A DNA stretch of 64,000 nucleotides. It comes from Rhodobacter sp. SGA-6-6 (lineage in GTDB: Bacteria; Pseudomonadota; Alphaproteobacteria; Rhodobacterales; Rhodobacteraceae). The stretch covers positions 62,001-126,000 of the forward strand of contig NZ_JAAKGP010000001.1 in assembly GCF_011043545.1 (NCBI RefSeq). Direction: 5' to 3'. Of this stretch, positions 17,478-27,922 are shown in pieces. The stretch's first letter is position 1, and each line of letters starts with the position of its first letter. A program made the translations under genes and the position numbers. The notes below the pieces were generated by a model. It did not search any database, was not told the origin of the DNA, and saw only the letters and a list, made by a program, of their open reading frames with translations.

Positions 17478-17891
17478 ATGGACTGGGTCAAGATCATACA
17501 TATCCTCTGCGTCATGGGCTGGATGACCTCCATCTTCGCCGTGCCGCGCGCGCTGATCTACTGGCGGCGCGAATGGCAAAGGCTGGGGGAGTTCGGCCCG
17601 CTCGGCGATCTGACGGTGCGGCTTTACCGCTTCTCCGCCGGCTTGGGGGTGATCGCGCTGATCACCGGCCTGTGGCTGGCCTGGAGCGTCTGGGGCTTCG
17701 AGCCTTGGGTCCACCTGAAGCTGACCCTGGTCGTCCTGCTGGCCGCGCATTACGTCTGGACCGGCGTCCTCGTGGTCCGCGCCCGGCGGGGGGAGTTCCG
17801 CGAGAGCGAGATGTTCCTGCGCATCTTCAACGAGATCAGCGTGATCGGCGTGATCGCCATCCTCTGGGCGGTGGTGGTCAAGCCGTTCTGA
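17478..17891 (+). CDS. HemJ/CopD-like membrane protein
   Basis: 137 residues with four membrane helices. The start WVKIIHILCVMGWMTS and the WVHLKLTLVVLLAAHYVW segment match the HemJ (UPF0093) pattern, which carries a conserved His in helix 1 and a Trp-x-x-Lys in helix 3. HemJ oxidises protoporphyrinogen IX in bacteria lacking HemY/HemG. There are no heme genes nearby, so it could be a paralogue of unknown role rather than the housekeeping HemJ. The ATG at 17478 begins the conserved region. Confidence 0.7.
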   Translation: MDWVKIIHILCVMGWMTSIFAVPRALIYWRREWQRLGEFGPLGDLTVRLYRFSAGLGVIALITGLWLAWSVWGFEPWVHLKLTLVVLLAAHYVWTGVLVVRARRGEFRESEMFLRIFNEISVIGVIAILWAVVVKPF

Positions 17892-17896
17892 CCGGC

Positions 17897-19135
17897 TCAG
17901 GCCGGGATCGCCGCCATCACCTCGGCCGCCACCGCGGCGCCCGACAGCCGCGCCCCCGCCGCGGTCTGCATCAGCCCCTGCCCGGCCAGCGCCTCGCCGG
18001 CGAACCAGATACGGTCGCCGACCGGCCGGCGCAGCACCTCGCGTGCCGCCGCCCGCCCGGGCCGCGCCGCGGCATAGGCGCCGCGGACATGGCGCTCGGC
18101 TGCCCAGTTGGTCATGCTGCCGTGGCCGACGGCGCGCCGCACCTCGGACCCGAACAGGTCGGCCAGCCGGCCGATGGCGAAGTCCACCGCCGCTGCCCTG
18201 CCCGCCGCCTCGATCTCCCAGGCGAAATCGCCGCCGACGAAGCCGACCATCAGGTCGAGGTCGAAGGGGAAGCACAGGAAGAACAGGTCGTTGCGTCCCC
18301 GCCCCTCGATCAAGAGATCGTCGAAGGCCCGCAGCCCCAGCCGGTCGCCCTTCACCTGCAGCGGGATCTTGGTCAGGAGGCCCATCGGCAGGTCGAAGAC
18401 CGCCTCCTGATGCGCCTCGGGCAGGGCCGGGTAGAAGCCGGGGCTGCCGAATTGCAGCACCCCGGGCGAGACGGTGATGATCGCCGCCCGCCCGCGCAGG
18501 GTGCCCTGCGGCGTTTCCACCTCCACCCCCGGCCCGTCCCAGCGGATGCGGGTGGCCGGGCAGCCGGTCGTCACCGGCACGTCGGCGCCCCAGCGGTGGA
18601 CCAGCGCGCCGAAGCCCTCGCGGGTGAAGAAGTTCGGGTCCAGTTCCGCCGCGGCGTTGAAATCGGCGATGCTGATCTCGTCGTCATCGGCGGCGAAATC
18701 CATCGGCCCGCAGAAGGTGGCATTGGCGCGCAGGCAGTGGCAGTCGGCGATCAGCGCGGCCAGCCGGTCGTCGGCCCCGGAATGCGCCGCCATCGCCGCC
18801 GCCAGCGCCGCATCGGCGGCCTTCACCCGCGCCATCTCGTCGTCGCTGGCGCGGCGGTTGCCGAAATAGAGGTGGTCCAGCCCCATGTCGTGGTGATAAA
18901 GCGTCCAGCCCGCCGCCAGGGCCTCGGGGTAGAAGGGATTGCGGTCACCGGCATGCAGCCAGGCGCAGCCGATGTCGAAGGGCACGCCGAAGTCGCTGTC
19001 GGTGGTCCAGGCCCTTCCGCCGATGCGGTCCATCGCCTCGACCACCGCGAAGGAGCGGCCCGCCGCCCGCAGCGCCTTGGCCGCCGCCAGCCCGGCGCAG
19101 CCGGCGCCGACCACCACCACATCCACATCGCCCAT
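17897..19135 (-). CDS. Flavin-containing amine oxidase family protein
   Basis: 412 residues. FAD-binding motif VVVGAGCAGLAAAKAL at 7-22 and the amine-oxidase GG doublet motif RIGGRAWT; the C-terminal flavin motif is WFAGEALAGQGLMQTAAGARLSG. Members oxidise polyamines, tryptophan or carotenoid-like substrates; the substrate here cannot be told. Convergent with the HemJ-like gene, with 5 nt between stops. The 133 nt upstream lead into repeat copy 4. Confidence 0.85.
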   Translation of the reverse strand: MGDVDVVVVGAGCAGLAAAKALRAAGRSFAVVEAMDRIGGRAWTTDSDFGVPFDIGCAWLHAGDRNPFYPEALAAGWTLYHHDMGLDHLYFGNRRASDDEMARVKAADAALAAAMAAHSGADDRLAALIADCHCLRANATFCGPMDFAADDDEISIADFNAAAELDPNFFTREGFGALVHRWGADVPVTTGCPATRIRWDGPGVEVETPQGTLRGRAAIITVSPGVLQFGSPGFYPALPEAHQEAVFDLPMGLLTKIPLQVKGDRLGLRAFDDLLIEGRGRNDLFFLCFPFDLDLMVGFVGGDFAWEIEAAGRAAAVDFAIGRLADLFGSEVRRAVGHGSMTNWAAERHVRGAYAAARPGRAAAREVLRRPVGDRIWFAGEALAGQGLMQTAAGARLSGAAVAAEVMAAIPA

Positions 19136-19268
19136 GGCAAATCCCCCGGGTGAAATACGGTCTGAAATGCCGCCAGCATGGCCCCGCCGGGGGATTCGGC
19201 AAAGCCCTTTCCCCGGGGCCGGTTGTCAGAGCCCGTAGGACCCTGGAAGGATCGGAGATCGACGGGTC

Positions 19269-19482
19269 GGCCGGGCGGGATCAGGCGAGGCACGGCCTCG
19301 CCCCCGCCCGTGCGCGACGGTTGCACCCGGAGACGGTGGGGGCACCAGACCCCGAGAGGCCAGCGCCCGACCCGGCGGGCGAGAAGCGCCCGCCGAGGGC
19401 GGGGCGGGCGCTGGCCGGGACTTATGGTCCCGGCCGGGACAAGGGGAAGCGTTGCGTTGTGGCGAAGGCGATGGCCTTCGCC
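19269..19482 (+). repeat. Four-stem intergenic repeat, copy 4
   Basis: Lies in the 400 nt gap between the amine oxidase start and the end of the 692-residue gene, both on the - strand. Stem III is CCGGGAC/GTCCCGG. Stem IV is 54 nt from the stop of the upstream gene. The rest of the gap (19136-19268, 19483-19536) holds no gene I can support; the first part should contain the amine oxidase promoter. Confidence 0.9.
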
Positions 19483-19536
19483 AAGGAGGCCGCGCGGGAG
19501 GGGAGTTTCCCCTGCCGAAGCGATTGCCGTAGGCCC

Positions 19537-21615
19537 CTAGACCTTCGCGCCCTTGCGCCCCTCGACCAGCCAGGCCGCCACTGCCAGCCCCGCGGCCAGC
19601 AACAGCCAGGCCCAGCCGGGCAGCAGCGCGGCGACCCGGATCTCCTCGGTCTCGTAGGCGCCGCGCGGGGTGATGCCGATCCAGCCGCGGCCGGAGGCGG
19701 GGCGGCCCTCGGCCACCTGACGGATGTCCGGCACCCCGTCCTCGATCCGCGCGACGGAGCCGCCCGCACCGTCCGCCACCGGCTCCAGCATCCCGCCCGA
19801 GGCGATGGTCTCGACGAATTCCCGCGGCGCGGCCGGGCCGACGCCGATCACCCGGGTCAGCTCGCCCTGCTCCAGCCGGTAGAGGCCCAGAAGCGGCGCA
19901 TCCCATTCCACCTCGAACCGGCCCGGGCGGGTCTGGCGCATCTCCAGCACCACCTGCGCGCCGTCCGGTCCGGTCACCGTCAGCGGCCCCGGCACCGCCT
20001 CCTCGATGCTGCGGCGGACGATGGTCAGGTGCTGGCCCTCCGCCGTGGCGGTCAGGGTCTCCTCCTCCAGCTCCGGCTCCTTCAGCATCCAGTGCGCCAG
20101 CCGGCGCAGCAGCTCCAGCTGCGGCCCGCCGCCCTCGTAGCCGCGGCCCCAGAGCCAGGCCTGGTCCGAGGCCAGCACCGCGATCCGCCCCTCGTCCACC
20201 CGGTCCAGCACCAGCAGCGGCAGGCCCTGCGGCCCCTCCATCACCGTCTGACCCGACAGCTTCTCGACCTCGGCGATGCGGAACCAGCGGCCCCAGCCGG
20301 GCGCGCCTTCCTCCCCCTCGGGGGCGAACTTCTCCAGCCCCTCGGTCACCGGATGGCGCTTGCCGATCTCGGTGATCTTCGGCTTGAACCCGCCCTCGAT
20401 CACCTGCGCCGTGGGCGCCACCGGCAGGATTTCCGCCAGCGGCGAACGGTAGAGCGAATCCACCACGCCGAATTCCGGCCCCGCCGCCACCAGCACCGTG
20501 CCGCCGTTCCGCACATATTGCACCACGTTGTCCAGATAGGACATCGGCAGGATGCCCCGCATCCGGTAGCGGTCGAAGATGATCAGGTCGAATTCCTCGA
20601 TCTTCTCGACGAACAGCTCGCGGGTCGGGAAGGCGATCAGCGACAGCTCGTCCACCGGTACGCCGTCCTGCTTCTCCGGCGGGCGAAGAATGGTGAAATG
20701 CACCAGATCGACCGAGGCATCCGATTTCAGCAGGTTCCGCCAGACCCTTTCGCCGGCATGGGGCTCGCCCGAGACCAGCAGCACCCGCAGCCGGTCGCGC
20801 ACGCCGTTGACCTGCACCACCTGGGCGTTGTTGCGGTCGGTCAGTTCTCCCTCAATCGGGTCGACGCTGAACTGCAACACGTTCATGCCGCCATGCGGCA
20901 GCGTCACCGGCAGGTCCAGCTCCACCCCCACCGGGATGGTGTAGACCTGCGGCGGCTCGGCATCCACGGCGATGGTCAGGTCGACCTCGGCCCCGGCCGA
21001 GGACGGCACGGCGCCCACATCCTCGACCATCAGCTTCATCACGAATTCCTCGCCGATGATGGCGAAGGCGGGGGCGTTGCGGATCACCAGCCGGCGGTCC
21101 CAGTCGGCCTCCTTCCCGGTCAGCAGCACATGCAGCGGCGCGGGAACGGAGGGCGTCATCTCCATGTCGTGCACCCGCCCATCGGTCACCAGCAGCACCC
21201 CGGCCACCCTTGCCCGGGGTTCCTCGGCCAGGGCCTCGGCCATCGCCGTCATCGCCAGGGTGCCGGCATCCTCCTCGCCGTCCGAGAAGCGGCGGATGCG
21301 CAGTTCCGTCCCCGGCATGGCGGCGATCTCGGCTTCCACCCGCGCCACCGCCTGCATCACCTGCGCCGGGCGGCCGCCGAGGGTCTGGCTGGCGCTGTCG
21401 TCCACGATCAGGATCACGATGTCGTTCAGCCCGGCGCGTTCCTCCTCCTGCAAGGAGGGGTTGGCCAGCGCCGCCACCAGCGCCGCCACCGACAGGCCGC
21501 GCAACAGCCAGCCGCCGAGGCCCCGCCACAGCGCCAGCGCCAGCAGCAAGAGCCCCGCGCCGGCAAGCGCCCAGATCACCGGCCAGCCGACCAGAGGATC
21601 GAAGACCAGCGTCAT
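19537..21615 (-). CDS. Large membrane protein of the MoxR/DUF58 operon (glutamine amidotransferase-like domain)
   Basis: 692 residues. Two helices near the N-terminus (about 12-30 and 37-52), a von Willebrand-like stretch IVILIVDDSASQTL at 66-79, beta-rich middle regions, and a class I amidotransferase-like fold around DLIIFDRYRMRGILP and VRNGGTVLVAAGPEF, then a C-terminal helix (about 660-682). Proteins of this type end MoxR-DUF58-DUF4159 operons in alphaproteobacteria. The amidotransferase-like domain seems to lack the Cys-His pair, so it is probably not catalytic. Start overlaps the DUF4159 gene stop by 4 nt. Confidence 0.78.
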   Translation of the reverse strand: MTLVFDPLVGWPVIWALAGAGLLLLALALWRGLGGWLLRGLSVAALVAALANPSLQEEERAGLNDIVILIVDDSASQTLGGRPAQVMQAVARVEAEIAAMPGTELRIRRFSDGEEDAGTLAMTAMAEALAEEPRARVAGVLLVTDGRVHDMEMTPSVPAPLHVLLTGKEADWDRRLVIRNAPAFAIIGEEFVMKLMVEDVGAVPSSAGAEVDLTIAVDAEPPQVYTIPVGVELDLPVTLPHGGMNVLQFSVDPIEGELTDRNNAQVVQVNGVRDRLRVLLVSGEPHAGERVWRNLLKSDASVDLVHFTILRPPEKQDGVPVDELSLIAFPTRELFVEKIEEFDLIIFDRYRMRGILPMSYLDNVVQYVRNGGTVLVAAGPEFGVVDSLYRSPLAEILPVAPTAQVIEGGFKPKITEIGKRHPVTEGLEKFAPEGEEGAPGWGRWFRIAEVEKLSGQTVMEGPQGLPLLVLDRVDEGRIAVLASDQAWLWGRGYEGGGPQLELLRRLAHWMLKEPELEEETLTATAEGQHLTIVRRSIEEAVPGPLTVTGPDGAQVVLEMRQTRPGRFEVEWDAPLLGLYRLEQGELTRVIGVGPAAPREFVETIASGGMLEPVADGAGGSVARIEDGVPDIRQVAEGRPASGRGWIGITPRGAYETEEIRVAALLPGWAWLLLAAGLAVAAWLVEGRKGAKV

Positions 21616-24386
21616 TGGCCCAGCCTTTCCAAGAGCGCAGGCACATGCACCTGGTCCGACTTATAATTCCCGGTCAGCACATGCATGATCAGATTGATGC
21701 CGAAGCGATAGGCGATCTCGCGCTGCCTTTCGCCCGCGAACCCCCGCCCCACCGGCAGCATCGGCACACCGCTGTCATCGGTCGCCCAGGCCGAGGCCCA
21801 GTCGTTGCCGCCGATCACCACCGGGGTCACGCCGTCGTTCAGGTTGCGGAACGGCATCCCCTCCTCCAGCGCCACGTCCGGCGGCGCGGCCTCGACCCAG
21901 AGGCTGCCCTCCTGGAAGCGGCCGGGGAAATCCTGCAGCAGGTAGAAGGTGCGGGTCAGCACGTGGTCCGGCGGGATCTGCTCCAGCGGCGGGATGTCCA
22001 GTCCGGCGGCAATCCGTTGCAGCGCCTCGCTTTCCGGGGTGGCGCCGCCGAAGGACGCCACATCGGCATCCCGCGTGTCGAACAGGATCAGCCCGCCCGA
22101 GCGCAGGAACTGGTTCAGCTTGTCATAGGCCGCGGCCGAGGGGGTGGGGCTGTCGGCGGTGACCGGCCAGTAGAGGAAGGGGAAGAAGGCCAGCTCGTCC
22201 TTCTCGATGTCCACCCCCATCGGCATGGCGGGCTCGATCGAGGTCCGCTCCCAGAGCCGGTCGCCGAGGCCGCGCAGCCCGGCCTCCGCCAGTTCGTCCA
22301 CCTGCGCATCGCCGGTCAGCACATGGCCGAGCACCACCGCCGAGGTCGCCTCGATGGCGAAATCGTCGCCGGGCAGCGGCTCCTGCGCCCGGCCCTCCTG
22401 CGGCTGCAAGGACAGCACCGCCACGGCCAGCACCGCCGCCCCCCGCCGCAGGCCGGAAAGCCGCCCGGCCACCCAGAGCGCGGCCAGGATGTCCACCAGC
22501 AGCAGGGCCAGCGCGCCCGCCAGCAGCGGCCCCTTCAACGACTGCTCCGCCGCTTCTTCCAGCGTCTCCACCGCCACGCCCGCCGGCCAGACCGCCGGCT
22601 TCAACTCGGTCTCCGCCCCGATCACGTTCAGCGCCACCCGCCGTTCCTGCCCGGCATAGAGGCCCGGCGGCTGGTCCGGCCCCGGGCCCTCCTTCAGCGC
22701 CTGCGCCAGCACCGCCCCTTCGACCCCGGCCACCTCGCCGGCATCCCGCGCCGCACCCCAGGCGTCCAGCACCTCCTCGGGCACCCAGGTCTGGCCCTCA
22801 AGGTCCCCCGCCTCCGGCATCGCCGGCCGGGTGGAGACCGCCAGCCGCTCCAGCATCTGCACGAAAAGGCCCGACAGCGGCAGCGTCGACCATTCGGCAT
22901 TCGCCGTCACATGCACCAGCACCACCTGCCCCTGCCCCACCGCCTTGCGGGTGACCAGCGGCGTGCCGTCCTCCAGCGCGGCGATGGTGCGTTCGGCGAG
23001 GTCGGGGTCCGGCTGGGCCAGCACCTGCTCCTTCACCTGCACGTCATCGGGCAGGGCCAGACCATAGAACGGGCTGCCCTCGGGGAAGGGCGCCAGCGCC
23101 TTCGGCTCGCCCCAGCTCATCGCACCGCCCACCGTGCGCCCGCCCTCGCGCAGCCGCACCGGCAGCAGCGGGTCCTCCTCGAACCGGCTCACGTCGCTGG
23201 CCGCCAGCCGGGGGCCGGCGAAGCGCAGCAGGAGGCCGCCCTCCTCCAGCCAGTCCAGCATGGCGTCCTGCTCGGATTGCGTCACCCGGGCCACATCGGC
23301 CAGCACGATCACATCCGGCTTCGCCACCAGCACCTCGGAGAGCGAGCCTTCGACCAGATCGGCCACCGGCACCAGCGCCTGCCGCAGGTAGTGGGTTGGG
23401 GACAGCAGTTGCAGCCCCTCCTGATCCGCTCCTGCGCCGATGATCGCCACCTTGCGCCGCTTCAGGCTGTCGTCGGTCAGGCTGACCGCTCCCGCAGACC
23501 GCATCCCCGGGATCTCGAACCGCGTCACCCGGTTGCGCAGCTCGGGCGGCAGCTCCATCGCCGCCTCGGCCTTGGCCTCTCCGGCCGCGAAGGTCAGTTC
23601 CACCCGCGCCAGTTCCCGCTCGATCCCCGCCGGGTCCGGCCCGCGCGCCGCCACTTCGACGGCGACCGCATCCGCCGCCGGCACGCGGGATGCCGAGACC
23701 ATCACCTTGCCCTCGGCGAACCCCGCCGGATGCAGGGCGAAGACCGGCCGCGGGCTCTCGATCACCGTCACGTTGCCGCGGTCGCGCAAGGCCTGCGCCA
23801 GCGTCTCGCGCCCTGCATGGGCCAGCCCGTCCGCCAGCCAGACCGTATCGAAGCCGCCCTCCGGCAGCGCGGCGATCCAGCTCTCCATTCCCGAGGGCGC
23901 CCAAGCCGCCGGTTCCATCCCCGCCAGCCGGCCCGCCCAGGCCTCGGCGGACTGGAACACCGTCTCGCCCGGCCGGTCGGTCAGCCGGATCACCGCCACG
24001 GTGCGGCCCTCGCGCCCGGCTTCCTCGACCAGCTGCCCGGCCCGGGCCACCCGCCGCGCCCAGTCCCGCGCCTCGGCCCAGCCTCCGTCCAGCACCACCA
24101 GAAGGGGGCCGGAGCCCGCCTGCCGCTCCTCGGGGTTCAGCACCGGGCCGGCGAAGCCGATGATCGCCGCCGCCACCGCCAGCACCCGCAACAGCAGCAG
24201 CCACCACGGCGTCTTGTCTGTCTCGGCGTCCTCGTCCTTCAGGCCCAGAAGCAGCGCCACCCCCGGGAACCGCCGCCGGATCGGCGCCGGCGGCACCGCG
24301 CGGAGAAGCAACCACAGGATCGGCAGCGCCACCAGCACCGCCAGCAGCCAGGGGTTCAGGAAGCCGATGGGGCCGAGCGTGAACAT
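21612..24386 (-). CDS. BatA N-terminal / DUF4159 domain membrane protein
   Basis: 924 residues. The first 90 residues carry the Aerotolerance (BatA, TIGR02226-like) double helix FLNPWLLAVLVALPILWLLL and TPWWLLLLRVLAVAAAIIGF. The middle is a vWA-like/beta region with further helices near 600-650. The C-terminal 230 residues form DUF4159 (FFPFLYWPV, YDKLNQFLRSGGLILFDTRD, HVLTRTFYLLQDFPGR). It probably faces the periplasm and works with MoxR and DUF58 in an envelope process; the mechanism is not known for the family. The ATG is adjacent to the DUF58 stop. Confidence 0.85.
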   Translation of the reverse strand: MFTLGPIGFLNPWLLAVLVALPILWLLLRAVPPAPIRRRFPGVALLLGLKDEDAETDKTPWWLLLLRVLAVAAAIIGFAGPVLNPEERQAGSGPLLVVLDGGWAEARDWARRVARAGQLVEEAGREGRTVAVIRLTDRPGETVFQSAEAWAGRLAGMEPAAWAPSGMESWIAALPEGGFDTVWLADGLAHAGRETLAQALRDRGNVTVIESPRPVFALHPAGFAEGKVMVSASRVPAADAVAVEVAARGPDPAGIERELARVELTFAAGEAKAEAAMELPPELRNRVTRFEIPGMRSAGAVSLTDDSLKRRKVAIIGAGADQEGLQLLSPTHYLRQALVPVADLVEGSLSEVLVAKPDVIVLADVARVTQSEQDAMLDWLEEGGLLLRFAGPRLAASDVSRFEEDPLLPVRLREGGRTVGGAMSWGEPKALAPFPEGSPFYGLALPDDVQVKEQVLAQPDPDLAERTIAALEDGTPLVTRKAVGQGQVVLVHVTANAEWSTLPLSGLFVQMLERLAVSTRPAMPEAGDLEGQTWVPEEVLDAWGAARDAGEVAGVEGAVLAQALKEGPGPDQPPGLYAGQERRVALNVIGAETELKPAVWPAGVAVETLEEAAEQSLKGPLLAGALALLLVDILAALWVAGRLSGLRRGAAVLAVAVLSLQPQEGRAQEPLPGDDFAIEATSAVVLGHVLTGDAQVDELAEAGLRGLGDRLWERTSIEPAMPMGVDIEKDELAFFPFLYWPVTADSPTPSAAAYDKLNQFLRSGGLILFDTRDADVASFGGATPESEALQRIAAGLDIPPLEQIPPDHVLTRTFYLLQDFPGRFQEGSLWVEAAPPDVALEEGMPFRNLNDGVTPVVIGGNDWASAWATDDSGVPMLPVGRGFAGERQREIAYRFGINLIMHVLTGNYKSDQVHVPALLERLGQ

Positions 24387-25264
24387 CTACCGCCCGCCCT
24401 CCAGCGCCCGATAGAGCCAGAGCAGCGCCGCTTGCGCCGGCTGCCCGGTGTGATGGGTGGAGAAATGCCAGCCGACCGCGCGGGACAGTTCGGCCATGCG
24501 GTCCTTCCGCTCGGCCAGCCGGGCGAGATAGCGGTCGCGCAACTCGCCCGCCTTGCGGGTCTCGTGCCGGAGACCGCCGCCCATCGACTCGAAGATGGTG
24601 CGGCCGTCGAAGGGGAACTCCTCCTCCGCCGGGTCCAGCACCATCAGCGCCGCACCCTTGACGCCGCGGTCCGAGGCACGGGCGAACCCCGCCTCCACCG
24701 CCGCGATGTCGCCCATGAAATCCGACAGGAACACCGCGCGGCCGTGGGACACCATCCCCTCGGCCTCCGGCGCGCCGTAGTCGGCGGTCTCCTCCGCCCC
24801 AGACAGCCGCGCCGCCAGCCGCACCAGCTGCGTCCGGCCCGAGCGCGGCGCGGCCAGCCCGGCCAGCCCCACCCGCTCGCCGCCGCGCAGCAGCAGCACC
24901 GCCAGCGCCAAGGCCAGCAGCCGCGCCCGGTCGGCCTTGGCCACCCGGCCCTTGGCGCCGGTGAAGGACATGCTCTTCGACGGATCGACCCAGAGCGTGA
25001 CCGACTGCGCCGCCTGCCATTCGCGTTCCCGCACGAAATGCGCATCCGACCGGGCCGAGCGGCGCCAGTCGATCATCCGCGCCGGATCGCCCTGATGCGC
25101 CGGGCGGTATTGCCAGAACTCGTCGCCCAAGCCAGCCCGCCGCCGGCCGTGTTCGCCCAGCATGACGGTATGCGCCAGCATCTCCGCCTCGGCCAGAAGC
25201 GGCGGCAGGGTCTGGCCCAGGGTCTCGGCCCGGGACCGCAGGTCTCCGCTTTGCCCGGTCGGGA

Positions 25265-25268
<4 letters not shown>
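24387..25268 (-). CDS. DUF58 domain protein
   Basis: 293 residues. The DUF58 hallmark EFWQYRPAHQGDPARMIDWR and SARSDAHFVREREWQ is present, followed by a vWA-like domain (TLWVDPSKSMSF, a MIDAS-like DxSxS). The GTG at 25268 overlaps the MoxR stop (GTGA), so the two are coupled. DUF58 proteins are partners of MoxR AAA+ ATPases in assembling or activating target complexes. Confidence 0.92.
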
Positions 25269-26272
<1,004 letters not shown>

Positions 26273-26418
26273 CGGTTCCTTCCTGCAAGTGTCGGGCACA
26301 TTAGACCGGAGTCTCGGGCCGGGCACAAATGGCAAAAAGCGACTTGACACAAATGATCGTGACAGCGGCGCGAGCCCGCCTGCCGCAAGTCGGCGGCATT
26401 CTGCCCCGGCCCCCTTGA

Positions 26419-26477
26419 GGATATTTATGGTCCAGAAAGAGGAAAGCGCCCTGCCTCTTTCTGGACGACAAATATCC
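26419..26477. repeat. Long inverted repeat with GGATATTT arms
   Basis: Two 24 nt arms (26419-26442 and 26454-26477) pair at 22 of 24 positions around an 11 nt loop. Each arm starts GGATATTT and ends CCAGAAAGAGG. It lies in the divergent gap between moxR and the DUF1285 gene, which has no other visible content. A related single arm occurs at 1043-1067. Confidence 0.85.
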
Positions 26478-26565
26478 CCGCCGGAGGCATCCGCCGCGTG
26501 TCCCGGGAGACCGGCCCGATAGAAGCGCCCTTGCCGTTCGGGCCGCATCGCGCGACAGTCGCGCC

Positions 26566-27144
26566 ATGACCAAACCCACCGCCGACACGCTTGCCGCCGC
26601 CGCCAGGGCCGCCTCGAAGGAGAAGGGTCTGCCGCCGGTCCACCTGTGGAACCCGCCCTTCTGCGGCGACATCGACATGCGGATCGCCCGCGACGGCACC
26701 TGGTATTACCTCGGCACCCCCATCGGCCGGGCGCCGATGGTCAAGCTGTTCTCCTCGATCCTGAAACGCGAGGGCGACAGCTATTTCCTCGTCACCCCGG
26801 TCGAGAAGGTGGGGATCAGGGTCGACGACGCCCCCTTCCTGGCGGTGGATTTCGAGGTGGAGGGAAAGGGCCGCGACCAGCGCCTGACCTTCGTCACCAG
26901 GACCGAGGACCGCGCCGCCGCCGGGCCGGAGCATCCGCTGCGGGTGGAGCGGGGCGAGGACGGCGAGCCCGCGCCCTACGTGCTGGTCCGCAGCGACCTC
27001 TGGGCGCTGATCGACCGGAAATCCTTCTACCGGCTTGTCGATCTGGGTTGCCATGAGACCCATGAAGGGGATAGCTGGTTCGGCCTCTGGTCCGGCGGGG
27101 TCTTCTTTCCGGTCATTCCCTCTTCCGAGCTGCCCAACCCCTAG
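26566..27144 (+). CDS. DUF1285 domain protein
   Basis: 192 residues. The DUF1285 pattern is clear: LWNPPFCGDIDMRIARDGTW, YYLGTPIGR, MVKLFSSILKREGD, YFLVTPVEKVGI. Structure-known relatives are small beta-rich proteins of unknown function. In Rhodobacteraceae it neighbours the MoxR operon, here divergently. Its TAG stop is immediately followed by the ATG of the isomerase gene. Confidence 0.9.
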   Translation: MTKPTADTLAAAARAASKEKGLPPVHLWNPPFCGDIDMRIARDGTWYYLGTPIGRAPMVKLFSSILKREGDSYFLVTPVEKVGIRVDDAPFLAVDFEVEGKGRDQRLTFVTRTEDRAAAGPEHPLRVERGEDGEPAPYVLVRSDLWALIDRKSFYRLVDLGCHETHEGDSWFGLWSGGVFFPVIPSSELPNP

Positions 27145-27918
27145 ATGCCCCGTTTCGCCGCCAACCTGACGCTGCTCTTCACCGAAGTCCCGATGCTCGA
27201 CCGGCCCGACTGGGCGCGACGCACCGGCTTCGACGGGGTGGAGGTTCTGTTCCCCTACGACCACCCGGTGGCCGAGTGGGAAAAGGCGCTGGCCGGCCTG
27301 CCCTTGGCGCTGATCAACGCGCCCCCGGGGGACTGGGCCAGCGGCGACCGCGGCTTCGCCGCGCGGCCCGGCTACGAGACCGCCTTCCGCGACAGCTTCC
27401 TGCGCGCCGCCGACTATGCCACAAGGCTGGGCGCACCGCGCATCCATGTCATGGCCGGCGTCGCCAAGGGACCGCAGGCCGAGGGCACCTATGTCGAGAA
27501 CCTGACCTGGGCGCTGGCGCAGGCACCGGACCTGGGGATCTGCATCGAGCCGCTGAACCCCGAGGACATGCCGGGCTATTTCCTGAACGACTACGACCAG
27601 GCGGCGCGGATCCTCGACGACATCGGCAATCCGCGGATCGGGCTGCAATTCGACCTCTGGCACGCGGCGCGGCTGCACGGCGACCCGGGCGCGGTCTGGC
27701 GCGACCATGCCTGCCGCACCGCCCATGTGCAGATCGCCGGCTTCCCCTCGCGCAACGAACCCGGCGGCGGCGGCTTCTCGCTGCCCGCCCTCTGCGATGC
27801 GGTGGACGGGATGGAGGGGGTCTGGATCGCCGCCGAATACCGCCCCGCCCGCGGCACGGCGCAGGGTCTGACCTGGCTGCAGGCGCTGAAGTCGCGCGGG
27901 ATGCCGATCGGCGGCTGA
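27145..27918 (+). CDS. hyi: Hydroxypyruvate isomerase
   Basis: 257 residues, TIM-barrel of the AP endonuclease 2/xylose isomerase superfamily. Interconverts hydroxypyruvate and tartronate semialdehyde in glyoxylate metabolism. Seen: NLTLLFTEVPMLDR near the start, GVEVLFPYD, IEPLNPEDMPGYFL, LQFDLWHAAR, HVQIAGFPSRNEP, AEYRP, all typical of Hyi. It directly abuts the DUF1285 stop. Glyoxylate from the purine pathway genes at 47-50 kb could be processed by this route, although the loci are far apart. Confidence 0.92.
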   Translation: MPRFAANLTLLFTEVPMLDRPDWARRTGFDGVEVLFPYDHPVAEWEKALAGLPLALINAPPGDWASGDRGFAARPGYETAFRDSFLRAADYATRLGAPRIHVMAGVAKGPQAEGTYVENLTWALAQAPDLGICIEPLNPEDMPGYFLNDYDQAARILDDIGNPRIGLQFDLWHAARLHGDPGAVWRDHACRTAHVQIAGFPSRNEPGGGGFSLPALCDAVDGMEGVWIAAEYRPARGTAQGLTWLQALKSRGMPIGG

Positions 27919-27922
27919 GGCC

